DNA of 64,000 nt from Bermanella sp047621325 (GCA_047621325.1 JBLHLT010000008.1:62001-126000); one strand, 5' to 3'. Counted from the first letter of the stretch, positions 17,391-27,447 are shown. Made by a program: numbers and translations. Notes: generated from the sequence alone by a model not told the origin.

Positions 17391-18311
17391 TTATACACGG
17401 AAGTGATGCTGATGCGCGGCCAGTTGTTCGCGAGTGAATACAAACACGCCATCGCCGCCATGCTCGAACTCTACCCATGTAAACGGTACATCAGGAAACT
17501 GGGCTTCTAGGTGAATCCAAGAATTACCCACTTCTACCACCAGTACACCTTCTGGGTTCAGATAATCACAGGCATTGGCCAGTATTTGACGAGTGATATC
17601 TAAGCCATCGTTGCCGCTGCCTAAGCCCATTGCCGGTTCATGCTGATATTCAGCTGGCATATCGGCTAAATCTTCGGCGTCCACATATGGCGGATTCGAT
17701 AAAATCAGGTCATAGCCGGGCTGCAGGTTTGAAAACAAGTCTGACTCAATGGCAGCCACTTGATCAAACAGCTGATGGCGCTCGATATTAATTTCAGCCA
17801 CATCCAGCGCATCACGGCTTAAATCAGCTAGGTCAAGCTGTGCATCTGGAAACACTTGCAACGAGGCGATACCAATACAACCACTGCCACAGCATAGATC
17901 AAGGATACGCACAGGCTCTTTACCATCCATGAACGGGCTAACACGATTCTGGATAATCTCAGCCAAAGGTGAACGTGGCACCAATACGCGCTCATCAACG
18001 TAAAAAGGCATACCACAAAACCACGCTTCGTTTATTAAGTACGCAACAGGAATACGCTCATCAATACGACGTTGAATAAGTTCGGCCAGCTGCTCACGCT
18101 CTGCATTTATCAAACGACACTGCGCTTGCTGAGGGCTTATTTCAATCGGCATTTGTAAGGTAGCCGTGACCAATAATAATGCTTCATCCCAAGGGTTATC
18201 GGTGCCATGACCATAATAGACCCCTTGGCGCTCAAATTCACTGGATGCAAATCGCACCCAATCAATAATACTCGGCAACTGCTCTATCGCTTGCTGATAA
18301 ATATCTTTCAC
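17391..18311 (-). CDS. prmB: 50S ribosomal protein L3 N5-glutamine methyltransferase
   Basis: SAM-dependent methylation of a glutamine in ribosomal protein L3. The 306-residue protein has an N-terminal helical recognition domain and a Rossmann methyltransferase domain. The latter shows motif I ILDLCCGSGCIGIASL and the catalytic NPPY in LILSNPPYVDAEDL, which characterise the HemK/PrmB family. The early part (WVRFASSEFERQGVYYGHGTDNPWDEA, read as WVRFASSEF and YYGHGTDNPWDEA) is the PrmB rather than PrmC version. The aroC neighbour also supports PrmB. Confidence 0.95.
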   Translation of the reverse strand: MKDIYQQAIEQLPSIIDWVRFASSEFERQGVYYGHGTDNPWDEALLLVTATLQMPIEISPQQAQCRLINAEREQLAELIQRRIDERIPVAYLINEAWFCGMPFYVDERVLVPRSPLAEIIQNRVSPFMDGKEPVRILDLCCGSGCIGIASLQVFPDAQLDLADLSRDALDVAEINIERHQLFDQVAAIESDLFSNLQPGYDLILSNPPYVDAEDLADMPAEYQHEPAMGLGSGNDGLDITRQILANACDYLNPEGVLVVEVGNSWIHLEAQFPDVPFTWVEFEHGGDGVFVFTREQLAAHQHHFRV

Positions 18312-18344
18312 AGGTATTCTCTTGAAATTTTTGGCGATTTTAAC

Positions 18345-19277
18345 CTAAAGCTGGCCATAAGTATTAGATTCGCCACGCTCAAAGCCCTCCAGTGCACGAC
18401 AGGCAATATCATAACCAAGCTGAATTTGTTCATCTGCACGGTAAAACTCATGAAAGCGAATAGAATCTTTAGGCATACGAATCAATAAATCAGGGCGATA
18501 ACCTGCAATTTTATACTGCGTTAACGACGCCTGCATGGTGTCAAACATCTGATATACGACACCTAATTTACCGAGATTAGCGGTTATTGCACGCTCGGTT
18601 TCATCGTCATCATCCCGCTCAAAAAACTGCAAGGTTTTAGTCTTTACCTGAGAAAACCAATTTTGCTTGTCCAATGCATGAGCCGCAACCTTGGCTTCAT
18701 CTTCCATTGTACTTCGACCGCCAGGCATAGGCACATCAGCACTTAAATCCACCGCTATAATGGCTTCTGCATGCGTGCCCACCACAGGTGTTATAGGCAA
18801 AGGGTTCAGCACTGCACCATCTACCAACACCCGCCCATCTTTTATAACAGGCATCAATAGCGAAGGGATTGCACTGGATGCTCGGATAGATTCTTCAAGG
18901 CTACCCGATGTAAACCAAATTTCTTTTTGCTGAATTAAGTCAGTGGCCACTGCTGTAAACGGTATTTGTAAATCTTGAATCTGAATACCGTTCAGCATCT
19001 GCGATAAGCGATTGAATAATTTATCACCGCGAATTGCACCATTACTCAACAAGCTTATATCCACTAATTTTAAAACATCTAAGTAGCTTAATGAGCGCGT
19101 CCATTCCTCAAACTCATCGAGCTTTCCGGCCGCATAAAAACCGCCAACAACGGCTCCCATCGAACAACCTGAAATACTTTTTATGTCATAATTTTTTTCA
19201 AGTAACGCTCGAATTACACCAATATGTGCGTAACCACGAGCACCACCACTACCTAACACAAGTGAAATAGACTTCAT
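18345..19277 (-). CDS. Patatin-like phospholipase (RssA/YchK type)
   Basis: A 310-residue predicted serine lipid acyl hydrolase. The oxyanion-hole loop is GSGGARGYAHIG, the nucleophile lies in GCSMGAVVGG (G-x-S-x-G), and the second catalytic residue is the Asp of DGAVLNPLP. No signal peptide is visible, so it is probably cytoplasmic. The substrate is unknown. Its ATG overlaps the end of the upstream DUF4892 gene by one base, so the two are co-translated. Confidence 0.9.
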   Translation of the reverse strand: MKSISLVLGSGGARGYAHIGVIRALLEKNYDIKSISGCSMGAVVGGFYAAGKLDEFEEWTRSLSYLDVLKLVDISLLSNGAIRGDKLFNRLSQMLNGIQIQDLQIPFTAVATDLIQQKEIWFTSGSLEESIRASSAIPSLLMPVIKDGRVLVDGAVLNPLPITPVVGTHAEAIIAVDLSADVPMPGGRSTMEDEAKVAAHALDKQNWFSQVKTKTLQFFERDDDDETERAITANLGKLGVVYQMFDTMQASLTQYKIAGYRPDLLIRMPKDSIRFHEFYRADEQIQLGYDIACRALEGFERGESNTYGQL

Positions 19278-20137
19278 TACTTCTTAAGCTCTACCAATTC
19301 AATTCGATCGGATTTTAATGCTCTTGGCATTACCGCACCAGCACCATGTGCATACAAGTTTTTAATGAAACCGCCCGCATTTGCTACTTGATCTAACAGT
19401 TTATTCGCTTCTTTTTGCGTATTTTCAATTAAAGTTTGATTCTCAACTCCACCATAACGGTGCACTACAAGTGCAAAACGCTTATTCGGGTTTTCCAGTA
19501 ATAACTGTTTCAACCAGTCAACTTGAGCGTCTCTAAGTCTAGCCTCTGTGCCTATCTGGCTCATGACGATATAACCTTGATCAAACAAGGTTTGCGCCTG
19601 ACCTTTTTGCACAAAGCCATCCAGTTTATCTATTTGCCCCCTGTCTAGTTCAATTTTCTCAACATACGCATAAACACGCTTAGCGCTTCTAGCTGAGGTA
19701 TACACTAGCCAAACACTCGGACTCTTATCATCCGACAAACCAACCCAATAAAATTGATCGCTATCGCGGCCATATAAAATAGACTGGTTAAACACCTGAT
19801 TGGCAAAATCATTACTTAAACCACAACTACGCCCTTCACACTGAAATAAAGTAGACACTTTAGTCGAAAGCTGATTTTTAAAAAAAGCAAACGCCTCATC
19901 ACTACTAAGCCCTTCTGGTAATTGCCACAGCCAATGCCTTACTTTGCCTGATAGACGGACCTCTGCTTCTGGCTTCATTGCGCCACTAATGCGCTGAATC
20001 GCACCGAGAACCAAACGATGATCCTTATATTGTATTGTGCCGCTGCTCTTTTGCTCACTGCCAACGATGGGATCAACCGCCCAAGAAAGCTGAGAGAGTA
20101 GGATTAAGCATAAAAACTGAACGAATTTTGTTACCAT
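19277..20137 (-). CDS. Exported DUF4892-like protein
   Basis: I start it at the ATG of MVTKFVQFLCLILLSQLSWA because AAGG lies at good distance and a signal peptide follows at once; longer readings add an unlikely leader. The mature protein of roughly 265 residues resembles the Pseudomonas DUF4892 family, with GAIQRISG near the start, a middle CEGRSCG disulfide-like pair, and a C-terminal OmpA-like stretch (NPNKRFALVVHRYGG). No function is established. It forms a two-gene unit with the patatin and is divergent from the DTW gene. Confidence 0.78.
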   Translation of the reverse strand: MVTKFVQFLCLILLSQLSWAVDPIVGSEQKSSGTIQYKDHRLVLGAIQRISGAMKPEAEVRLSGKVRHWLWQLPEGLSSDEAFAFFKNQLSTKVSTLFQCEGRSCGLSNDFANQVFNQSILYGRDSDQFYWVGLSDDKSPSVWLVYTSARSAKRVYAYVEKIELDRGQIDKLDGFVQKGQAQTLFDQGYIVMSQIGTEARLRDAQVDWLKQLLLENPNKRFALVVHRYGGVENQTLIENTQKEANKLLDQVANAGGFIKNLYAHGAGAVMPRALKSDRIELVELKK

Positions 20138-20197
20138 GTAGCTACCTTGCACTGTATTTTTTAAATCACGGCTTAACTTAAACTGAACTGGCATATT

Positions 20198-20785
20198 GTG
20201 AAAGCGTCTTTTACTTATTGTATTCATTGCACCTTACCCATACCGTCATGTGTTTGCCAGTATGCGCCTAAAGTGCCACTGACAAAACCTTGCACACTAC
20301 TTTATCACCCAAGAGAGTACTCAAAGCGGAGTAATACTGGGCGACTATTAAAAATTGCCACCGATATAGCCACTGTAAGCTGGCATCGACTAAAAAACCC
20401 CGAACTAGAAGCGCAATTCAAAGATTATGCTTTACTCTACCCTGCCGACAACATTCAAGACACTAATGATACGCAAAAGTTACCTTTACAAGATCACAAT
20501 AAAATTAAAGGGTATTTAATACTCGATGCCACTTGGCAAGAGTCACACAAAATGATGCGACAAAGCCCATGGCTTGCTCAATTAACTCGCGTTAGTATCA
20601 ACGCCCCTAGCAGCCAGTATCAGCTGCGGCGCAATCAAAACCAACAAGGTTTAAGCACACTTGAAAGCTTAGCTTATTGGTTAATTGAACAGAATCAAAG
20701 GAATTGCGGTCTAGAACTGATACAATTTTTACACTGTTTTCAAGATGCCTTTTTAAAAGCAAGACAAGCCGGACAACTTAAATAA
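20198..20785 (+). CDS. DTW-domain tRNA-uridine aminocarboxypropyltransferase
   Basis: Predicted to add the aminocarboxypropyl group of SAM to uridine in tRNA. The 195 residues carry an N-terminal cysteine cluster (YCIHCTLPIPSCVC), then TLLYHPREYSKRSNTG. The family motif D-x-T-W appears as LILDATWQES, followed by LRRNQNQQGLSTLE. The start is a GTG at 20198, since the cysteine cluster begins only seven codons later and no ATG is available. The gene starts within the leader of the divergent DUF4892 gene. Its last base is the first of the next gene, indicating coupling. Confidence 0.88.
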   Translation: MKASFTYCIHCTLPIPSCVCQYAPKVPLTKPCTLLYHPREYSKRSNTGRLLKIATDIATVSWHRLKNPELEAQFKDYALLYPADNIQDTNDTQKLPLQDHNKIKGYLILDATWQESHKMMRQSPWLAQLTRVSINAPSSQYQLRRNQNQQGLSTLESLAYWLIEQNQRNCGLELIQFLHCFQDAFLKARQAGQLK

Positions 20786-22617
20786 TGTTATTTCAATACC
20801 CGTTAAAAACCAGCCTTTTATTATCAGCCATTTTGGCTGTTTCAGCCTGTCAATTAAACACTCAACCTCAAGTTGCTGACAGCCCTGTTTTTACAGAAGA
20901 ATACAAACAAAGCCAGCAGCAATTAGCCGACACCTTAATCGAAGAATACAGTCACTGGCAGATATCCAGCAGCCCAATGTTACAAGCCTATCGGGGGCTT
21001 AAAACCAACTACGGCAAATGGGATGATATTTCTGACGAATACCAACTTGAGCAATTAAACCAAGAAAAAGAATTTCTTGCTCGCATCAACACCATTACAC
21101 TATCAGCCTTAGAGCAACAAACCGCCCTAAGCCTTGCGCTATTACAAGATCAAATCGAACAAGATATCAAGCACTATGAATTTCGCCTGCTTAGCTTTCC
21201 GGTTAACCAGATGTATGGTTTGCACAGTGAAATCCCCAACTTTTTAATCAATATTCATCAAGTTAGCTCTATCAAAGATGCACGCTATTATATCGAGAGA
21301 GTTAACGGCACCAGTAAACTAATTGAACAACTTATCGAGCAATTAGAGCTGCGCGAAGCCAAAGGCATTCGTCCTCCACGTTTTGTTTATGACTCCGTTA
21401 TTAGCGCCAGTGAAGGCCTCATTAGCGGATATCCGATTGATAGCAGTAAAATACACAATATTATCTGGAGCGATTTTCTACAAAAAATAGAACCTCTCGA
21501 CCTATATGACGCCAGCGGCAAGGTATTAAAAGACCAACTAAAACGCGCCCTTAAAAGACACTACTTACCAGCCTACAGCAAATTAATTAAACATCTTAAA
21601 CAAGGCCGTGAATTAGCCAGTTCAGATACAGGGCTACATCAATTTGAGCAAGGCAAGGAGTACTACAACTTACGCTTGCAAGCCATTACGACGACAACGC
21701 TTAGTGCTGAGGATATTCATCAATTAGGACTTAACGAAATTGCCCGCATTAAAGCCACTATCATCAAACTGCTACCGCAGCTTAATCAACCTAGCCTAGA
21801 AGCATTATTTGAATTTACTCGTACTGAAAAAAGCCTTTATTTTGAAAGCAATCAGCAGGCTCTTGAAAAAACAAAAACCTACATTAAAAACATGAACAGA
21901 CAACTTAATCGTGCATTTAAGGACATCCCTAATATTCCAATGGAAGTCTTAGAAGTCGAAAGTTATCGAGAGGAAAGTGCGCCTGTCGCGTTTTATCAAA
22001 GCCCAAGTGACGATGGTAAACGACCTGGTCGCTACTATATGAATGGCTCTAAATTAAATGAAATGCCTGCCTTCCAATTTGAAGCACTCGCTTATCACGA
22101 GACAATCCCTGGGCACCACCTTCAAACCATTTACGCTCAACAAAGCAAACAAATACCTGAATTTCGCCGCCACATACATTTCACCGCGTACAGTGAAGGC
22201 TGGGGGTTATATGCAGAGACATTAGCGAAAGAACTCGGCGCCTACCAAGACCCATGGAACGAATACGGTCGCCTACTAATGGAGTTATGGCGCGCTAACC
22301 GCTTGGTTATTGATACTGGCTTACATTATTACGGCTGGGATATCGATAAAGCATTAACTTTTCGCTTAGCAAATACCCCTTTTTCAGAAGAAGATTCGTT
22401 AAATGCCATTAAGCGCTATTTGGTTATGCCAGGACAAGCCACTGCATATAAAGTAGGACAGCTGAAGTTTTTAGAATTAAAGACATTAGCGGAACATGAA
22501 CTAGGCCGAAAGCTTAATCTACCAGCCTACCATGCGTACATTTTGAATTTGGGGCCACTGCCCCTTACATTATTAGAGAAAGAAGTTAAGGCTTGGATTC
22601 AGCGCCAAAAGGCTTAA
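20785..22617 (+). CDS. DUF885 family metallopeptidase-like lipoprotein
   Basis: A 610-residue predicted periplasmic lipoprotein. The leader ends AVSAC (lipobox, Cys22). The zinc motif is HETIPGHHLQ, typical of the DUF885 family, with a supporting YSEGWGLYAE downstream. DUF885 proteins are distantly related to M3/M32 metallopeptidases, and their substrates are mostly unknown. Translation is coupled to the DTW gene by a one-base overlap. Its 3' end overlaps the convergent RND gene by 32 bases. Confidence 0.87.
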   Translation: MLFQYPLKTSLLLSAILAVSACQLNTQPQVADSPVFTEEYKQSQQQLADTLIEEYSHWQISSSPMLQAYRGLKTNYGKWDDISDEYQLEQLNQEKEFLARINTITLSALEQQTALSLALLQDQIEQDIKHYEFRLLSFPVNQMYGLHSEIPNFLINIHQVSSIKDARYYIERVNGTSKLIEQLIEQLELREAKGIRPPRFVYDSVISASEGLISGYPIDSSKIHNIIWSDFLQKIEPLDLYDASGKVLKDQLKRALKRHYLPAYSKLIKHLKQGRELASSDTGLHQFEQGKEYYNLRLQAITTTTLSAEDIHQLGLNEIARIKATIIKLLPQLNQPSLEALFEFTRTEKSLYFESNQQALEKTKTYIKNMNRQLNRAFKDIPNIPMEVLEVESYREESAPVAFYQSPSDDGKRPGRYYMNGSKLNEMPAFQFEALAYHETIPGHHLQTIYAQQSKQIPEFRRHIHFTAYSEGWGLYAETLAKELGAYQDPWNEYGRLLMELWRANRLVIDTGLHYYGWDIDKALTFRLANTPFSEEDSLNAIKRYLVMPGQATAYKVGQLKFLELKTLAEHELGRKLNLPAYHAYILNLGPLPLTLLEKEVKAWIQRQKA

Positions 22618-25057
22618 ATACTATAAGCATGCGGGGCAATAGCGTTAGCACTAAAACTAGCGCTATTAACATGGCCAAGCCAGTCAACAAACCAAAGTAA
22701 ATAGTCGGTATAAAGTTAGATAACGCCAATATTGAAAAGCCCACCACTACCGTAAGAGATGTGTAATAAACCGCTTTACCAATAGACCCATGACAGTTTT
22801 TAACAGCCTGCTCATATTGACCAATCTCATTAAATTCTTCTGTAAAGCGATGAATATAGTGAATCGTATCATCCACCGCGATACCAATCGTAATGGCCGC
22901 TATCGTGATAGTCATCATATCCAGCGGTATCCCTGCCCAACCCATGACAGCCAGCACCACGCCAGCGCTGAGTAAGTTAGGTACAATCGCGATCAGTGCC
23001 ATCCTCCAAGAGCGGAACAACACCATAAACATAAACATAATGCCGATAAAAACCGCACCCAGCGTTAATATTTGGGAGGTAAACAAGCTTTGCAGCATGT
23101 TGTTATACAACACCATCATCCCTGCCAGCATAAATTCATCTTTTTTAAGCCCAAACTTTTCTTGAAGATCGGTCTCGATACGCTGCAATAGCTCAGCACG
23201 CTTTAAATCTGGTTGGCTATCATAAATACGTAAGCTGATTCTTGCCTGACCATTCTCTGGTGATACATAAGGGTCTAACACAATCGCTTTAAATTCATCA
23301 GGAATGGCACTGTAGAGTAAAGCCAATTCAAAGCTACCTAGCTCTGTACCATTAATCTTCTCAGCCACCTCAACCATCGTGGCAATAGAAATCACTTTAC
23401 CTATTTCAGGCTGCGCCTCTAAATAAGCATGAACCTTTTTAATGCGGTCGACTTTTTCAGTGGTAAACCAATATTTGGTTGGATCTTCTTTTTCAACCTC
23501 ATCAAAAAAGAAGTCATCATTTTCTTCGCTGGCCCACTCTTGGCTCACCACAGGAAAATTCAACACCACTTCAAGCGGTGTAGTACCACCTAAGCGCTGA
23601 TCTATAACCTTCATGCCTTGGTGAATCTCAGTTGAGTCCTTAAAGTAACTAATAAAACTGTTTTCAACTTTTAGTTGCGCCAAGCCCGCTACCACCAGAA
23701 TCGTTAACACCACACTGATTGAAAGCAGCTTTCCACCATGTTTGAGGGTCACCCACAAAAATAAATCGGTAATCGGACTGTGGGTTTTAGCACTGGCTGA
23801 TTCGCTCCCTTTGCCTGCTAGCAAGGCAAACACAGGAAACAAAATAAAGACGATACACAACGCAACAAAGACGCCGGTCGCCATCATCCAACCAAAATCA
23901 ATGACAGGGCGAATGCCACTAAAAATAAGCGAATTGAAGGCAACCATTGTGGTTAACGCCATATAAAAACATGGCTTAAACATATGACCGATGGTTTCTT
24001 TTACTAGATTAAATTGCGATGCATCAGGATTTTCAGCGTGAGCCTCTCTGTACCTAACAATCAAATGGATACACATAGACATGGTCATAATTAACAATAA
24101 ACTTACAAAGTTGCTTGATATAACCGTTACACGCCAATTAAATAAACCTAATACGCCAACCATAACGGCAACCGTTAATGTGCAGCAACCCAGCGCAATG
24201 ATCACCCAACGTACACGGCGAAAGATAAACAGCAGCGTTACAACTAGAAATAAAAACACGCCTAAACCAAAGGTATACATATCACTCTCGACGTAAGTAA
24301 TCATGTCATCCGCGATCATGGGCACACCACCAAGATAGACCTCAGCCTGAGACTGGTAAGGCTTTAATACTTCACGAATTTTAATAATATCTTGATGAAG
24401 GGTTTTTGCATTATTGGCGTTTAATTCTTTTATCTGTTGATCAAGCTCTGACAACTTAGCGAGTTCATCACTGGACAAATGGTCAATTGCTTTTTTATTC
24501 CATAAATCTTCACGGGTTTTGGTGAGTTGACGATGACGAGCATCAAAAGGACGGTTGATTTGAATAGCTGTCGTATTGTGCTCAAGGTTAAGCAGCATGT
24601 TGTTATAAAGCGGACTAGTGGCTAGCTCTTGCTTTGCCGCCTCTACATCCACATCTGGATGCTCTAAATTTTTAATGTTATCGACTAACTCTGCAACCGG
24701 TACAGGCGGGTTTTCTAATAGGGGAACATCTAGCAAGGTATAAATAGAATCAACGCGAGGCAGAGCTTTTAAATCATCACGCATCTGCTTCAAAAGACTA
24801 AGCGATGCTTCAGAAAACAAGGGCCAAGGCGGCGTGTAAGTAACAATTAAAAACTCACTGCTCCCAAAGCGCTCAGAAACAGTGCGGTAATTCACTAGAT
24901 CTTGATCATTCTCCAGTACTAATGACTCAGCGGAGGCGTCTAATTCAAAATTAGACGCTGCTTGGACAATCAGTAGTATTATCAGCCCCATGACGATCAG
25001 GGCTGTTTTTGGGAACTTTAAAATAGAATTTTGGTAGAACTGAGCTAAACGCAACAT
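22586..25057 (-). CDS. RND-superfamily exporter (MMPL/HpnN-like)
   Basis: An 823-residue inner-membrane protein made of two repeats, each with one helix, a large periplasmic domain and a five-helix bundle (about 12 helices). The signature transmembrane segments include IAVDDTIHYIHRF in the second repeat, with an Asp pair typical of proton relay. No membrane-fusion protein or outer-membrane channel gene is adjacent, which fits the MMPL branch rather than AcrB-type pumps. The cargo, perhaps lipids or hopanoid-like molecules, is unknown. Confidence 0.88.
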   Translation of the reverse strand: MLRLAQFYQNSILKFPKTALIVMGLIILLIVQAASNFELDASAESLVLENDQDLVNYRTVSERFGSSEFLIVTYTPPWPLFSEASLSLLKQMRDDLKALPRVDSIYTLLDVPLLENPPVPVAELVDNIKNLEHPDVDVEAAKQELATSPLYNNMLLNLEHNTTAIQINRPFDARHRQLTKTREDLWNKKAIDHLSSDELAKLSELDQQIKELNANNAKTLHQDIIKIREVLKPYQSQAEVYLGGVPMIADDMITYVESDMYTFGLGVFLFLVVTLLFIFRRVRWVIIALGCCTLTVAVMVGVLGLFNWRVTVISSNFVSLLLIMTMSMCIHLIVRYREAHAENPDASQFNLVKETIGHMFKPCFYMALTTMVAFNSLIFSGIRPVIDFGWMMATGVFVALCIVFILFPVFALLAGKGSESASAKTHSPITDLFLWVTLKHGGKLLSISVVLTILVVAGLAQLKVENSFISYFKDSTEIHQGMKVIDQRLGGTTPLEVVLNFPVVSQEWASEENDDFFFDEVEKEDPTKYWFTTEKVDRIKKVHAYLEAQPEIGKVISIATMVEVAEKINGTELGSFELALLYSAIPDEFKAIVLDPYVSPENGQARISLRIYDSQPDLKRAELLQRIETDLQEKFGLKKDEFMLAGMMVLYNNMLQSLFTSQILTLGAVFIGIMFMFMVLFRSWRMALIAIVPNLLSAGVVLAVMGWAGIPLDMMTITIAAITIGIAVDDTIHYIHRFTEEFNEIGQYEQAVKNCHGSIGKAVYYTSLTVVVGFSILALSNFIPTIYFGLLTGLAMLIALVLVLTLLPRMLIVFKPFGAESKP

Positions 25058-25174
25058 ACAAATAAAGACAACTTACTAATAAGGTAGCTGGCCTTTATAA
25101 AAGTATGCTGCGCAACATGCAAGAGGCAGAGTCGAACAATCTGTTACAACACGGTGCACAAGAAAGATTTAAGC

Positions 25175-25630
25175 TCAATTATGGGGTTTAAGATGGCTCT
25201 TTAGTTGAGCCAACGAACCCACAACACCCAGTTTTGATTGTTGCTGCATACACTGAATGGCTTCGAGTATGTGAATCAATCGCTCAAATTCTAAACACAA
25301 ATCTAACGGCGCCTGTGTTTCTTGCAGCAATTCAAGGTAACAGCAAACATAATCGTAGCTATCCCTTAGCTGCTGGCTAAATGCCTCGTCCGTAAAAGAC
25401 TCTAAAGAGCCCAACAGCTCTTGAACTTTAAGCAATTCAACAGCGCCTTCACTATCGCCATACAGCGATTCATGGCATATAAAGCGGCGCAAAAATAAAA
25501 TGCTCGACTGTAAAATATTCGCACATTGTTGCGATGACGGTTTGACGCTCGCAATAGCCTGCCAGTCTGGCATGCCGTCATTGTGACGATTGTTGTTTTT
25601 ATTGGCGTGAGGATCAATTGACGGTGTCAT
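25175..25630 (-). CDS. Unknown soluble protein
   Basis: 151 residues from the ATG at 25630 (MTPSIDPHANKNNN), chosen because AAAGGA lies 8 bases upstream; the longer frame adds 17 residues without a ribosome site. After a polar N terminus the rest looks helical (FLRRFICHESLYGD, ELLKVQELLGSLESF, LEFERLIHILEAIQ). There is no signal peptide, membrane segment or known motif. It lies between the RND and DUF3422 genes on the same strand. I do not recognise the family. Confidence 0.65.
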   Translation of the reverse strand: MTPSIDPHANKNNNRHNDGMPDWQAIASVKPSSQQCANILQSSILFLRRFICHESLYGDSEGAVELLKVQELLGSLESFTDEAFSQQLRDSYDYVCCYLELLQETQAPLDLCLEFERLIHILEAIQCMQQQSKLGVVGSLAQLKSHLKPHN

Positions 25631-25718
25631 AAAGCTGTCCTTTAGGTGATTCCAGCCACAATTAAGCGATAAACATGCCAATCTTTTAGCAGTTATCGCT
25701 TTAAGTCCTTTTATTCCA

Positions 25719-27035
25719 TTATTTCTTCGGCTTAGGCTTTTTTGCTAGCTTTTTAATATGCCGACTTACGCTCAAATATACCGCAAACAAAACTAACGGC
25801 ATAGCAACGCCGGATGCCACTTTGGGATCTAGGTTAATACCCCACTGAGCCATACCCTCGAAACCATACACCAGTAGGCTTAATAAGTAGTAACTAATAG
25901 CAACAACTGACAAACCCTCTACCGTTTGCTGCAATCTCAACTGCAGGCTAGAGCGACGGTCCATCGATGCTAACAGCTTCTGATTTTGGCTTTCAATGCT
26001 CAATTCGACACGAGTGCGCAATAAGCTGGTTGTGCGATGAATGCGACGACTCAAATCCTCTAGGCGATCGCGCACACTATTACAGGTACGAATACCGGGT
26101 GTTAAGCGGCGCTCTAGAAATTCACGCAATGTTTGCAGGCCACTAATGCGCTGCTCAAATACCTGTTCTAAGCGCTTACCAACCAATGCATGGTAGGCAT
26201 TGGTTGCCGCAAAGCGGTAATTTGTGTCGCTTCGGTACTGCTCTACTCTTGCCGCAATTAAAGAAAGACGCTTCAGTAAGGCTCTCTCATCTTGCTCTGT
26301 TTGGATTTCGGCAATCTTCTGGTTAATCTCAGCCAATTGCGCTTCCATATATGACACATCAGCACTCAATCCTCGCGCTACTGGCAACCCCATCAATGCC
26401 GTTAAACGATAGGTATCTAGCTCCAATATTCGCTGCACCAAACGACCCGCTTGATACGCGTTTAAGCCATGATTCACCACTAAGAAGCGTCCAAAACCAT
26501 CACTGTGTAAACGGAAGCTCGTCAATGCCTTTGCCTTACCGTTTGCCACACAACTCCCCACGGGGCGTTGCCCTTCAAAGAAATGCGCTTGCTGACTCTC
26601 ATTCATTTCTTCATCTTGCACACGAATATTAAGAGCTACGACTAACTCCCCAGGAAGCTGATTAAGCCAATCCTTAGGAATGAAAGCCAAGCCAAATTCA
26701 CTGGCTTTTTGCTCATCAATTGAACGAATAAAGGTATAGGTAGAAAACTCGGTATGGCGCTCCCAACGAAATTCAAAACCACCAAAACCTTGATAAAAAC
26801 ACGATGCACCTGGGGCAGGCGGATTAACGCTAAAACGCTGACACAGACTAACCACTAAATCATATTCATGCTGAATATCCCCTTCTCCGCGAGACAAAGC
26901 TAAATGTGTCACATAACAAGGGGTTACGATCTTAGGAGATGGACGAGTATGCAATTCTTCATACAAAGAATTACGGTGTTGATAGATAGGCAAACTTAAG
27001 GTTTGCCCATCATGATTAAGTTGCAATTCTGACAT
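25719..27035 (-). CDS. DUF3422 family membrane protein
   Basis: About 438 residues from the ATG at 27035 (MSELQLNHDGQTL); an ATG at 27050 is equally possible. The N-terminal region carries the family signature LYEELHTRPSPKIVTPCYVTHLALS, seen as ELHTRPSPK and YVTHLALSRGEGD. The middle has a long coiled-coil region (LAEINQKIAEIQTEQDER). The last 80 residues hold two membrane helices before a Lys-rich tail. The function of the family is unknown; membership is firm by the signature. Confidence 0.85.
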   Translation of the reverse strand: MSELQLNHDGQTLSLPIYQHRNSLYEELHTRPSPKIVTPCYVTHLALSRGEGDIQHEYDLVVSLCQRFSVNPPAPGASCFYQGFGGFEFRWERHTEFSTYTFIRSIDEQKASEFGLAFIPKDWLNQLPGELVVALNIRVQDEEMNESQQAHFFEGQRPVGSCVANGKAKALTSFRLHSDGFGRFLVVNHGLNAYQAGRLVQRILELDTYRLTALMGLPVARGLSADVSYMEAQLAEINQKIAEIQTEQDERALLKRLSLIAARVEQYRSDTNYRFAATNAYHALVGKRLEQVFEQRISGLQTLREFLERRLTPGIRTCNSVRDRLEDLSRRIHRTTSLLRTRVELSIESQNQKLLASMDRRSSLQLRLQQTVEGLSVVAISYYLLSLLVYGFEGMAQWGINLDPKVASGVAMPLVLFAVYLSVSRHIKKLAKKPKPKK

Positions 27036-27090
27036 TGAGTCGCCATTCATTTTAATTTGGCGCGATAGTAGCACAAGTTTCTAAAAGCCA

Positions 27091-27124
27091 AAAAAAACGC
27101 CACCAAAACACAGCTTTGGTGGCG
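27091..27124 (-). terminator. Terminator of the YbfE-like gene
   Basis: The minus strand gives a perfect 10-bp stem (27124-27115 with 27107-27098) and then seven T (27097-27091). It lies about 30 bases after the YbfE-like stop codon. Confidence 0.85.
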
Positions 27125-27153
27125 CGAGCGAGCAGGAGACACTGCTGCATTTT

Positions 27154-27447
27154 CTAACCTTGCGGTAATTCTTCACCCATCATTTCAAACCACTCAGCGA
27201 TGCACAGCTCGACCACTTCAGTACGCGTGCACTCTTGTAATTTGGCATATTCATCAAGCTTATCAACCAACTCTGTTGGCATCTTCACTTCCATTCGACG
27301 CATACCCTTATGCTTATCTCGCATTCGCTGCACGCGCTTATTAATTCGAATTTGCACTTCTCTTGGATAAGGATTTGAGCGAGGACGCCCTTTTTGCGCT
27401 TCCTTAAACATATCTATCGTGGTGCGATCTTCAACTTGCACGCCCAT
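27154..27447 (-). CDS. YbfE-like ribbon-helix-helix protein
   Basis: 97 residues matching the small E. coli YbfE type (annotated there as LexA-regulated). Shared features are DRTTIDMF near the start, GRPRSNP, QIRINKRVQRMRDKHKGMRRMEVK, seen as QIRINKRVQ and KGMRRMEVKMP, and a C-terminal ribbon-helix-helix-like segment (MPTELVDKLDEYAKLQECTR). DNA binding is inferred. I found no convincing LexA box upstream, so SOS control is not supported here. AGAGGG precedes the ATG. A single-gene unit with its own terminator. Confidence 0.78.
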   Translation of the reverse strand: MGVQVEDRTTIDMFKEAQKGRPRSNPYPREVQIRINKRVQRMRDKHKGMRRMEVKMPTELVDKLDEYAKLQECTRTEVVELCIAEWFEMMGEELPQG

